Of a stretch of 7,941 nucleotides of DNA, positions 1 through 4,733 are shown one piece after another; the first letter of the stretch is position 1; the number at the start of each line of letters is the position of its first letter. The notes beneath the pieces are model-generated. The model was not told where the DNA came from and searched no databases. It saw only the letters and a list, made by a program, of their open reading frames with translations. Location of the stretch: contig JANNRA010000221.1 in NCBI GenBank assembly GCA_031401035.1, positions 1 through 7,941 of the forward strand, given 5' to 3'. The position numbers and the translations under genes were made by a program. This DNA is from JANNRA01 sp031401035. GTDB lineage: Bacteria; Desulfobacterota; Binatia; HRBIN30; CADEER01.

Positions 1-89
1 GCCCGCTCTCCCGGCGCGTTGCATGGCGGGCGAGCCGCCCGCGCTCCCGGCCGCTGCCATGGGCCTAGTTCAGTCAAGGAGCCGCACCG

Positions 90-1196
90 ATGAAGATCCG
101 CGCCGCCATCTGCTGGGAACCCAAGCAACCGCTCGCCGTCGAGACCATCGACCTCGAGGGTCCGAAGGCCGGCGAGTGCCTGGTCCGCCTCGCCGCCACC
201 GGCGTCTGCCACACCGACGCCTACACCATGAGCGGTCGCGATCCGTCCGGCCTGTTCCCCTGCGTGCTCGGGCACGAGGGCGCCGGCGTCGTCGAGGAGG
301 TCGGCCGCGGCGTCACGGCGCTCAAGAAGGGCGACCACGTCATCCCGCTCTACATCCCCGAGTGCCGCAACTGTAAGTTCTGCCTCAGCGGCAAGACCAA
401 CCTGTGCAGCGCGCTGCTGGCGACGCAGGGTCAGGGGCTGATGCCCGACGGCAGCAGCCGCCTGTCGCACAATGGCACGCGCCTGCTGCATTACATGGGG
501 ACCTCGACCTTCGCCGAGGCGACCGTGGTGCCGGAGATCGCGCTCGCCAAGATCCGCCCCGACGCACCGCTCGACAAGGTCTGCCTGCTCGGCTGCGGCA
601 TCACCACCGGCGTCGGCGCGGTGCTCAACACGGCCAGGGTACACCCCGGCGCGACCGTCGCCGTCTTCGGCCTCGGCGGCATCGGTGTCTCCGTCGTGCA
701 GGGCGCCGCCATGGCCGGCGCCGAGCGCATCATCGGCGTCGATCTCAACGCCAAGAAGTACGAGCTGGCGCAACAGTTCGGCGCCACCGACTTCCTCAAC
801 CCCGCCGACACGCCGAACGTCGCCGAGGCGCTGGTCGAGCTGACCGGCGGTGGCGTCGACTTCGCCTTCGAGTGCATCGGCAACGTCGAGGTGATGAACC
901 AGGCGCTGATGAGCTGCCACAAGGGTTGGGGCCAGTGCGTCATCATCGGCGTCGCCGGCGCCGGCGAGGAGATCCACGTCCGCCCCTTCCTGCTCGTCAC
1001 CGGCCGCACCTGGCGCGGCACCGCCTTCGGCGGCACGCGCGGCCGCACCCAGCTGCCGACCTACGTCGACTGGGCGATGAGCGGGCGGCTCAAGGTCGAC
1101 GAGTACGTCACCCACACCATGCCGCTCGAGCGCATCAACGAGGCGTTCGACCTCATGCACCGCGGCGAGAGCATCCGCAGCGTGGTGACGTTATGA
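90..1196 (+). CDS. frmA: S-(hydroxymethyl)glutathione dehydrogenase / class III alcohol dehydrogenase
   Basis: This cytoplasmic zinc enzyme oxidises S-hydroxymethylglutathione, the spontaneous adduct of formaldehyde and glutathione, to S-formylglutathione with NAD+. It is the main step of glutathione-dependent formaldehyde detoxification. The 368-residue length is normal for the family. Catalytic zinc ligands are visible as C40, H62 (in GHEGAG) and C169. The structural zinc is bound by C92, C95, C98 and C106. The Rossmann motif GLGGIG lies at 194-199, followed by the NAD-selecting acidic residue D218. MSGRDPSG near the N-terminus and the ending NEAFDLMHRGESIRSVVTL are typical of class III enzymes. 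The start is supported by AAGGAG at 76-81, eight bases upstream. The usual partner, S-formylglutathione hydrolase (frmB), does not follow; a cupin gene begins 41 bases downstream. A related zinc alcohol dehydrogenase with another substrate is possible but less likely. Confidence 0.95.
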   Translation: MKIRAAICWEPKQPLAVETIDLEGPKAGECLVRLAATGVCHTDAYTMSGRDPSGLFPCVLGHEGAGVVEEVGRGVTALKKGDHVIPLYIPECRNCKFCLSGKTNLCSALLATQGQGLMPDGSSRLSHNGTRLLHYMGTSTFAEATVVPEIALAKIRPDAPLDKVCLLGCGITTGVGAVLNTARVHPGATVAVFGLGGIGVSVVQGAAMAGAERIIGVDLNAKKYELAQQFGATDFLNPADTPNVAEALVELTGGGVDFAFECIGNVEVMNQALMSCHKGWGQCVIIGVAGAGEEIHVRPFLLVTGRTWRGTAFGGTRGRTQLPTYVDWAMSGRLKVDEYVTHTMPLERINEAFDLMHRGESIRSVVTL

Positions 1197-1237
1197 CTTT
1201 TCAACGCCGGCGCGGCGGCTCCCACCAGGAGCGATGC

Positions 1238-1690
1238 ATGCGCCGACTGCGTACGCCGTTCATCCTCGTGCTGGCGATGCTCCTGCTGGCCGGAGTCCCC
1301 GCGGCGTCGTGTGCGATCGACGGCGGGACCGACAGCTCTCTCCTGGCCAGGGGCACGGCGCCGAACGGCATCGCGGTCGGCAACCGTGGGGCGACCGAGG
1401 TGATCGTGCGCGAGGTCACCATCGCCCCCGGCGCTTCGACGGGCTGGCACTACCACCCCGGCGAGGTGGTCGCCGTCGTGAAGTCCGGCACCCTGACGCG
1501 GACCCTGTACGACTGTTCGACCGAGGTGACCACCGCCGGCACCGCCATCGTCGAGCCGGGCGGACTCGCGCACAGCCACAACGGCCGCAACCTCGGCACG
1601 GAGCCGGTGGTCCTGGTCGCCACCTACGTGCTGCCGGCCGGCCAGCCACTGTCGCAGGCCGTTCCCGCGCCCGCGCACTGCCAGCCCTGA
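1238..1690 (+). CDS. Exported single-domain cupin protein
   Basis: A 150-residue protein with an N-terminal export signal and one cupin beta-barrel. Residues 1-25 have a basic start (MRRLR), a hydrophobic core (FILVLAMLLLAGV) and PAAS before C25. Cleavage could be by signal peptidase I, or C25 could be lipidated, although the lipobox is not classical. Cupin motif 1 is seen around residues 70-84 (GWHYHPGEVVAVVKSG), with H71, H73 and E77 as likely metal ligands. Motif 2 is at 101-115 (GTAIVEPGGLAHSHN), with H112 and/or H114. The start at 1238 is chosen because AGGAG sits six bases upstream (1227-1231) and because it gives a clean signal peptide; the frame is open further upstream, overlapping frmA. 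It probably shares a transcript with frmA and the EthD gene. The substrate is unknown: small extracytoplasmic cupins may bind metal without catalysis. Fold is confident, function is not. Confidence 0.85.
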   Translation: MRRLRTPFILVLAMLLLAGVPAASCAIDGGTDSSLLARGTAPNGIAVGNRGATEVIVREVTIAPGASTGWHYHPGEVVAVVKSGTLTRTLYDCSTEVTTAGTAIVEPGGLAHSHNGRNLGTEPVVLVATYVLPAGQPLSQAVPAPAHCQP

Positions 1691-1696
1691 TCGAGC

Positions 1697-1706
1697 GGAG
1701 CGCTCC
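1697..1706 (+). promoter_or_regulatory. Palindromic ribosome-binding region of the EthD gene
   Basis: The perfect 10-base palindrome GGAGCGCTCC ends directly before the ATG at 1707 and contains the only GGAG-like ribosome-binding sequence (GGAG at 1697-1700, six bases from the ATG). The AGCGCT centre is self-complementary, so local pairing or dimerisation could influence ribosome access. It may equally be chance in GC-rich DNA. Confidence 0.35.
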
Positions 1707-2078
1707 ATGATTAAGCTCGTCTATATCGTCCGCCGCCGCGCCGACTTCGCGCCGCGCGACTTCTCCCGCCGCTGGTTGGCGCACGGGCCCCTGGTGCGCG
1801 ACCTCGCCGCCGCCATCCACGCGCGGCGCTACGTGCAGAGCCACACCATCGACACACCGCTCAACGCACAGATCGCCGCCTCACGCGGCATGGGCGAGGC
1901 ATACGACGGCATCACCGAAGTCTGGTTCGACAGCCTCGACGAGCTCGTCGCCGGCCTGAGCACGCCCGAGGGACAGGCGGCACACGCGCGCCTGCTCGAC
2001 GACGAGCGCGAATTCATCGATCTCGCCAGGTCCTTCATCTTCCTCACCGAGGAGCACGAGATCTTCGATCGCCGCTAG
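1707..2078 (+). CDS. EthD-domain protein (dimeric alpha/beta barrel)
   Basis: A 123-residue cytoplasmic protein filling the usual length of one EthD domain, a ferredoxin-like dimeric alpha/beta-barrel fold. Seen directly: the first strand IKLVYIVRRRADFAPRDFSRRW leading to HGPLV (residues 26-30), the common EthD pattern of a hydrophobic strand, then 'F...W...H.pl'. A second strand follows near 69-75 (GITEVWFDSLDEL), then helix STPEGQAAHARLLDDEREFID and a final strand RSFIFLTEEHEIF. EthD was named for a gene needed with a cytochrome P450 for ether degradation; most family members have no known reaction, and some relatives are ring-cleaving, decarboxylating or dehydrating enzymes in polyketide and aromatic metabolism. 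It starts 16 bases after the cupin stop, so it is probably co-transcribed with the cupin and frmA. No catalytic role can be assigned. Confidence 0.82.
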   Translation: MIKLVYIVRRRADFAPRDFSRRWLAHGPLVRDLAAAIHARRYVQSHTIDTPLNAQIAASRGMGEAYDGITEVWFDSLDELVAGLSTPEGQAAHARLLDDEREFIDLARSFIFLTEEHEIFDRR

Positions 2079-2083
2079 GCGGC
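2071..2083 (+). repeat. Small inverted repeat straddling the EthD stop codon
   Basis: GCCGC (2071-2075) and GCGGC (2079-2083) flank the TAG stop as perfect complements with a 3-base loop. It could form a short hairpin at the end of the frmA-cupin-EthD transcript. There is no T-run, so it is not a convincing intrinsic terminator. Confidence 0.25.
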
Positions 2084-2222
2084 AGAGGGGGCGCGAGTCT
2101 CCTCTCGTCGTCGCGCAGGCTGTGCCCGCGCACTGGGCCGAGGACCAGCCCACTGCGCCGACTCGCACAAAGCCCGCGACGGACGTGTATGCGCGCCGGC
2201 GAGTCCGCACTTCGCCCGTTAC

Positions 2223-2240
2223 GCCGCCAACGTTGGCGGC
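2223..2240. repeat. Perfect 18-bp palindrome (core CCAACGTTGG)
   Basis: GCCGCCAACGTTGGCGGC reads identically on both strands. With no loop it is better suited to binding a dimeric protein than to forming an RNA hairpin. It lies 145 bases past the EthD stop and 177 bases before the first cassette ORF start. The related CCGTTGG/CCAACGG inverted repeat 41 bases downstream shares the CCAACG/CGTTGG core, which hints at a paired operator. This is inference only. Confidence 0.45.
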
Positions 2241-2280
2241 TATGCCGTCTCCGGTGGCACCTGCGACCGCCCTGCCTGAA

Positions 2281-2297
2281 CCGTTGGACGCCAACGG
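2281..2297. repeat. 7-bp inverted repeat with 3-base loop (CCGTTGG acg CCAACGG)
   Basis: A perfect 7-bp inverted repeat around ACG. It shares the CGTTGG/CCAACG half-site with the 18-bp palindrome upstream. It could be a second operator half, or a small hairpin. No T-run follows, so it is not a clear terminator. Confidence 0.4.
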
Positions 2298-2416
2298 AAT
2301 CCGCCAGTATTCTCACCGCGTGCCTGATCCCGTTATCGCGCCGGCCCCAGGCGTGGGTCGCCGGAATCGTTAGTCCGTATACATGTAGGTAGTGCTACGG
2401 GTGTCCAAGGTCGGGC

Positions 2417-2779
2417 ATGAACTTGAAGACAATTCTGGCCGTAATCGTTTTGGCGGCGTACGCCGCCGTCCTGTCGATTCTGACGATGCGGGGATCGTTG
2501 GTTCTCGCCTTCGTGCCGAGTGTGTTGGCGCTCTGCTGGCGACGAAGATCCTTGAAAAGAACGTTCGTCTCCCTGCTCGTGGTGTACACGGCTCTCGCTG
2601 CGGCACCGATCGATGTTGCATTCGACAAAACAGGTACGTTCGGGGTCCAAGTGATTCCATTTCTGTGGGGTCTGCCGAATGAATTTGGCCGGGAGATGAT
2701 CGAGAAGCGGGAACAGTTTCCTGCAGGATGCATCGTCCCAATGTACCCTGCCCGCTATGCGCTCGTCTTAACGCGATGA
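2417..2779 (+). CDS. Small hydrophobic membrane protein of unknown function (cassette 1)
   Basis: I do not recognise this 120-residue protein. It has three likely membrane segments at about residues 5-24, 26-42 and 50-66. The second and third are separated by a strongly basic loop (RRRSLKR, 43-49), which should face the cytoplasm under the positive-inside rule. The remaining ~50 residues form a soluble tail with aromatic and proline positions (VIPFLWGLPNEFG) and a single C-terminal Cys (GCIV) before YPARYALVL. The start ATG has AAGG six bases upstream (2407-2410). The stop is 10 bases before the left box of the first attC-like site, a typical cassette arrangement. Base composition is less GC-rich than the flanking frmA block. 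No enzymatic motif is seen. Coding status is supported by the hydrophobic pattern, start signal and cassette position rather than by a known family. Confidence 0.65.
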   Translation: MNLKTILAVIVLAAYAAVLSILTMRGSLVLAFVPSVLALCWRRRSLKRTFVSLLVVYTALAAAPIDVAFDKTGTFGVQVIPFLWGLPNEFGREMIEKREQFPAGCIVPMYPARYALVLTR

Positions 2780-2789
2780 CAGCCGAGCG

Positions 2790-2849
2790 CGCTAACAAAC
2801 CGGTGGAGCCGACGCCGAAAGACGGCGCGGCTCACCGCCCGCGTTAGGC
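2790..2849 (+). repeat. attC-like recombination site 1 (60 bp)
   Basis: The left box is CGCTAAC (2790-2796) and the right box GTTAGGC (2843-2849), which matches GTTRRRY exactly. Between them CGGTG/CACCG, AGCCG/CGGCT and CGCCG/CGGCG pair into one stem, with G2806 and A2812 unpaired on the left arm and the loop AAAGA (2818-2822). One-sided extrahelical bases and a 60-bp length are hallmarks of attC sites folded as single strands. This is the best-preserved site of the four. Confidence 0.8.
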
Positions 2850-2860
2850 AGGTCGCACTC

Positions 2861-3415
2861 GTGCCCATCGGACCGGTTGGTGCCGCGGCGTTCCTTCTCG
2901 TGTGGCTGCTCCTCGTGGGCGCAATGGGGTACTTGGCCGTCGAGGCATTCTCATTCTTCGCCATGCGCCCATGGGCTTTCCGTCGCGGCCCAGTGGTTCT
3001 GCGCGAGCGACGGCAATCGTCTGGGCCTCATGCGCGAAACGACAGTATCCAGTTCACCCAATCTGGCCGCTTCCGAATCATCGCGCCCAACGTCGCGGTC
3101 TTTTGCTTTGGTCGGGGATGGCTAAGCCTCCGCCTCCGGACGATGGTGCCGATTAAGGGGACCATTGTGTGGCGCGATGGGTTCGCGGAAATCTCAGGAC
3201 GGATACCTGTAGGGTCGGTCCTTGTTCCGTCCTTGTGGTTGCTCGGTGCTACGGTGTGGTCGTTCACGGTCATCTTCTCACCGGATGGCAGCTGGGAGTG
3301 GTTCTGGACTGTTCCCGCAGCGGCGGCGTTCGCCTTCATCTGGGGTCCGGCGTTCCTGCCGATAGAGAAACGTCGCGCTCTCAAGGTAGCTGATGAGATC
3401 CTTCAACGAAGTTGA
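2861..3415 (+). CDS. Membrane protein of unknown function, N- and C-terminal helices around a soluble middle (cassette 2)
   Basis: A 184-residue protein I cannot assign to a named family. It has an N-terminal hydrophobic segment (about residues 5-33), a basic stretch (RPWAFRRGPVVLRERR), and a soluble, beta-rich middle of about 60 residues including GRFRIIAPNVAVF and VPIKGTIVWRDGFAEISGRIPVG. Two more likely membrane helices follow at about 117-138 and 146-167, then a short basic tail (EKRRALKVADEILQRS). The GTG start lies 11 bases beyond the right box of attC-like site 1, with AGG at 2850-2852 as a modest ribosome-binding sequence. The stop is five bases before the left box of site 2. One ORF filling one cassette is the expected arrangement. 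The layout loosely resembles small membrane proteins with a pleckstrin-like middle domain, but I see no motif that proves it. Confidence 0.7.
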   Translation: MPIGPVGAAAFLLVWLLLVGAMGYLAVEAFSFFAMRPWAFRRGPVVLRERRQSSGPHARNDSIQFTQSGRFRIIAPNVAVFCFGRGWLSLRLRTMVPIKGTIVWRDGFAEISGRIPVGSVLVPSLWLLGATVWSFTVIFSPDGSWEWFWTVPAAAAFAFIWGPAFLPIEKRRALKVADEILQRS

Positions 3416-3420
3416 CGACG

Positions 3421-3482
3421 GTCTAACTCACCGCTCCAGCCGACGGGCCTGCGGCCCGCGCGGCTGACCGCTGGCCTTAGGC
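3421..3482 (+). repeat. attC-like recombination site 2 (62 bp)
   Basis: The left box GTCTAAC (3421-3427) fits RYYYAAC exactly. The right box is CTTAGGC (3476-3482), in which the otherwise invariant first G of GTTRRRY is C. The stem consists of CAGCCG (3437-3442) with CGGCTG (3461-3466), and CGGGCC (3444-3449) with GGCCCG (3453-3458). A3443 is unpaired, CG at 3459-3460 forms a bulge on the other arm, and the loop is TGC. The G-to-C change at the crossover position could make this site poorly active. Confidence 0.72.
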
Positions 3483-3486
3483 TGCT

Positions 3487-3960
3487 ATGCGGTCGGCGAA
3501 GAGGGTGATGACGCTGGGTATACTGCTGCTGGCGGCGGAAGCATCGATCGGCATAGAGCCAACGAAACCTGCACCCGGCAGCGTGTCGGAGCTGCTCGTC
3601 GCGGCGGCGACGGCCACAAGCTGCGATGCGCAGCAGACGGCATGCAATGACATCGAGAACCTCGGCTGTGTCGCGGTGCCAAGCCTCGTGACCTTTGCGG
3701 GTGATCGTCGTCCTCTCCGGTGTGCGCGGATCCAGCTGCGAAACAGGTCGGGAGGAGCGTTTGAAGGCATTCGACACTATTCCCCAGGCCTCGTTGGGGA
3801 CGCAGTCCAAGCGCTCCTGAATCAGCTCACCGGCCAGCACTTCGGGCCGGTCTACAATGGTTCAACCGAGCACGATCTGAATGCATCCGCTGCGGAATGG
3901 CGGGCATTTGTCGCAAAGACTCCGGTAAAGGATCTGTGCCGCGCATGGACGGCACCCTAA
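3487..3960 (+). CDS. Exported Cys-containing protein of unknown function (cassette 3)
   Basis: A 157-residue protein with a likely signal peptide: basic start MRSAKR, hydrophobic VMTLGILLLAA, then EASIG. The mature part has five cysteines (C46, C53, C61, C79, C151) and a mainly helical pattern. NDIENLGCVAVPSLVTFAGDRRPLR vaguely resembles a HEAT-type repeat; AVQALLNQLTGQHFGPVYNGS is a second distinctive block. I do not recognise the family. The ATG at 3487 lies four bases after the right box of site 2, leaving no room for a normal ribosome-binding site. An in-frame ATG at 3508 has GAGGG at 3501-3505, two bases away, but starting there would remove the basic head of the signal peptide, so 3487 is preferred with limited confidence. 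The TAA stop (3958-3960) lies inside the left box of site 3. Confidence 0.65.
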   Translation: MRSAKRVMTLGILLLAAEASIGIEPTKPAPGSVSELLVAAATATSCDAQQTACNDIENLGCVAVPSLVTFAGDRRPLRCARIQLRNRSGGAFEGIRHYSPGLVGDAVQALLNQLTGQHFGPVYNGSTEHDLNASAAEWRAFVAKTPVKDLCRAWTAP

Positions 3961-4001
3961 CTCCGCAGTGCAGCCGACGCGGCTGACCGCTCGCGTTCGG
4001 C
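3955..4001 (+). repeat. Short attC-like recombination site 3 (47 bp)
   Basis: The left box is CCCTAAC (3955-3961), containing the TAA stop of the preceding gene. The right box is GTTCGGC (3995-4001), one base off GTTRRRY. CAGCCG (3971-3976) and CGGCTG (3980-3985) pair across a loop of only three bases (ACG). The outer arm GCAGTG / ACCGC pairs imperfectly, with one extra G on the left. It looks like the same repeat as the other sites with the terminal part of the hairpin deleted. Confidence 0.68.
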
Positions 4002-4032
4002 GTCGCAATGGCAGACGAGGTAGACTGCTCAG

Positions 4033-4323
4033 GTGATCTACGAGTGGGACCCGAAGAAGGTCCGTAGCAACCTACGCATCCATCGGGTCGCGTTCGAGGA
4101 AGCGGCAACCGTATTTCTCGACCCCTTCGCCGTGACCTACCCCGATCCCGACCACTCGAATGAGGACGACAGGGAGATCACGATCGGGTATTCTGCGAAA
4201 CAACGGCTCCTGTTCGTGTCGCACTGCCGGCGGGGAGATCGTCAGCGAATCATCAGTGCACGTCGGACGACGCGACTGGAGCGGAGGCAACATGAAGAAG
4301 GTATCCCCGAAGAAAAAGCCTGA
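4033..4323 (+). CDS. brnT: BrnT-family toxin of a type II toxin-antitoxin pair (cassette 4)
   Basis: BrnT proteins are small RelE-like ribonucleases that stop translation until bound by a partner antitoxin. This 96-residue protein has the family pattern: IYEWDPKKVRSNLRIHRVAFEEAATVFLDP at residues 2-31 (family pattern 'EWD..K...N...H.V.F.eA..vF.Dp'). Then come DREITIGYSAKQRLLFVSHCRRGDRQRIISARRTTRLERRQHEE at 46-89, including the typical R-I-I-S-A-R and E-R-R-x-Y/H-E-E blocks. The common KHGV is IHRV here. The GTG start is chosen because family members begin directly at this W-D motif; the nearest GAGG (4017-4020) is 12 bases away, so initiation may be weak. It overlaps the next gene by 32 bases, normal for a toxin-antitoxin pair with the toxin first. 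The start lies 31 bases after the right box of site 3. Confidence 0.88.
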   Translation: MIYEWDPKKVRSNLRIHRVAFEEAATVFLDPFAVTYPDPDHSNEDDREITIGYSAKQRLLFVSHCRRGDRQRIISARRTTRLERRQHEEGIPEEKA

Positions 4324-4579
4324 CGGTTTGCGGCGCGAGTACGACCTGTCGCAGCTCAAAGGTGGGATGCGCGGCAAATATTACCGGCAGGCGACCAGCG
4401 GCACCAATCTCGTTCTGATCGAGCCTGACTTGACGGAACTGTTCCCGGACGGAGAGTCCGTCAACCGCGCCCTCCGCCTCCTTGCCGATACGGCGGGGGC
4501 AGCCGCGAGACTGTCCACTCGACGAAAGACGCCGAACAAGGCGATGCAGCCGACGCGCGCAAAAGTCGCGCCCGGGTGA
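4292..4579 (+). CDS. Antitoxin partner of BrnT, C-terminus encoded by an attC-like site
   Basis: A 95-residue protein whose ATG lies within the last codons of brnT, with GGAGG at 4283-4287 four bases upstream. The core LRREYDLSQLKGGMRGKYYRQATSGTNLVLIEPDLTELFPDGESVNRALRLLADTA (about residues 13-68) matches a pattern I associate with short proteins paired with BrnT toxins ('YD.s.LkGG.RGKY...GTNLV.L.PD....FPd..sVN.ALR.L'). It lacks the classical BrnA ribbon-helix-helix signature in an obvious form, so its DNA-binding mode is uncertain, although the VNRALRLL helix could belong to such a fold. As in other pairs it should neutralise the toxin and may repress the operon. The last 15 residues, PNKAMQPTRAKVAPG, are translated from attC-like site 4; the ancestral protein probably ended earlier. 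Confidence 0.75.
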   Translation: MKKVSPKKKPDGLRREYDLSQLKGGMRGKYYRQATSGTNLVLIEPDLTELFPDGESVNRALRLLADTAGAAARLSTRRKTPNKAMQPTRAKVAPG

Positions 4580-4590
4580 TCGCCGCCGTC
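4531..4590 (+). repeat. Decayed attC-like site 4 overlapping the antitoxin gene
   Basis: The left box GCCGAAC (4531-4537) is the exact complement of the GTTCGGC right box of site 3. GGCGAT (4540-4545) pairs with ATCGCC (4579-4584). The inner arm GCAGCCGACGCGCG and the segment CGCGC after the loop AAAAGT are also recognisable. The expected CGGCT on the right arm has become CCGGG, and the right box reads GTCCCCC, starting near 4588, instead of GTTCGGC. This probably marks the worn right end of the cassette array. Confidence 0.6.
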
Positions 4591-4733
4591 CCCCCGCCCC
4601 CCTCGCGGCGCGCGCCGACGCGTCCTCGCCTCCTGACCCGTCGCCGCTGCCGCGCATGCCGCCGAGTCTTGCGCCGGCATTGCCGGGGCGCTACTTCCCC
4701 GCGAACTCACGGCGCTGAGCAGCGGAGGGCGGG
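4591..4733. other. Short gap between cassette array and secreted propeller gene
   Basis: About 143 very GC-rich bases with no credible gene. GCGCCGGC (4671-4678), three bases, then GCCGGGGCGC (4682-4691) could form an imperfect hairpin, without a T-run. GGAGG at 4724-4728 is the ribosome-binding site of the next gene. I see no clear -35/-10 promoter. Confidence 0.45.

Larger units (their letters stand above)
2079..2416. other. 338-base intergenic region with two inverted repeats, no supported gene
   Basis: No reading frame here looks like a protein: the open frames are rich in Arg, Pro and Ala and lack domain-like hydrophobic patterning. It contains the 18-bp palindrome at 2223-2240 and the CCGTTGG/CCAACGG hairpin at 2281-2297, described separately. 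Near its right side, GTTAGTC at 2369-2375 resembles an attC/attI crossover box (GTTRRRY, with one mismatch) and is a candidate left edge of the cassette array. Composition shifts to visibly more A/T after about 2370. Confidence 0.6.
2370..4590 (+). mobile_element. Integron-like gene-cassette array (four cassettes, no integrase in window)
   Basis: Small plus-strand coding units are separated by imperfect palindromes with the organisation of integron attC sites. Each has a left box near RYYYAAC (CGCTAAC, GTCTAAC, CCCTAAC, GCCGAAC) and an inner stem built on (C)AGCCGACG...CGGCT(G). The first three also have a right box near GTTRRRY (GTTAGGC, CTTAGGC, GTTCGGC). ORFs start within about 4-31 bases of the preceding right box, as in typical promoterless cassettes. 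Approximate units, split after the first base of each right box, are 2370-2843, 2844-3476, 3477-3995 and 3996 to about 4587. No tyrosine-recombinase integrase and no clear attI lies in the window, so this is an inner or distal part of a chromosomal integron or an integrase-less cluster of attC sites. The right-hand end is decayed. Confidence 0.72.

Noticed and set aside
25..42. GC-rich hairpin (GCGGGC/GCCCGC) upstream of frmA
   Set aside because: A short stem in very GC-rich sequence with no T-run. It could be the end of an unseen upstream gene, but there is not enough to call a terminator or regulatory element.
404..1237. Extension of the cupin frame upstream through frmA
   Set aside because: The upstream part translates to Arg-rich nonsense in the shadow of frmA. 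A ribosome-binding site and signal peptide place the real start at 1238.
2122..2373. Possible small protein in the gap after the EthD gene
   Set aside because: It has no ribosome-binding site and a Pro/Ala/Thr-rich composition typical of random GC-rich frames. The minus-strand alternatives at 2044-2316 and 1881-2294 are Arg-rich shadows.
2370..4590. Reading the palindromic spacers as ordinary terminators or as a CRISPR array
   Set aside because: The spacers lack T-runs and have conserved outer boxes and unpaired stem bases as in attC sites. They are separated by genes of several hundred bases, not by short unique spacers.
4381..4710. Minus-strand open frame across the antitoxin 3' end and attC-like site 4
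   Set aside because: The part reading GATFARVGCIALFGVF is the reverse translation of the attC-like site, and the rest is Arg/Ala-rich. The plus-strand antitoxin explains the region better.
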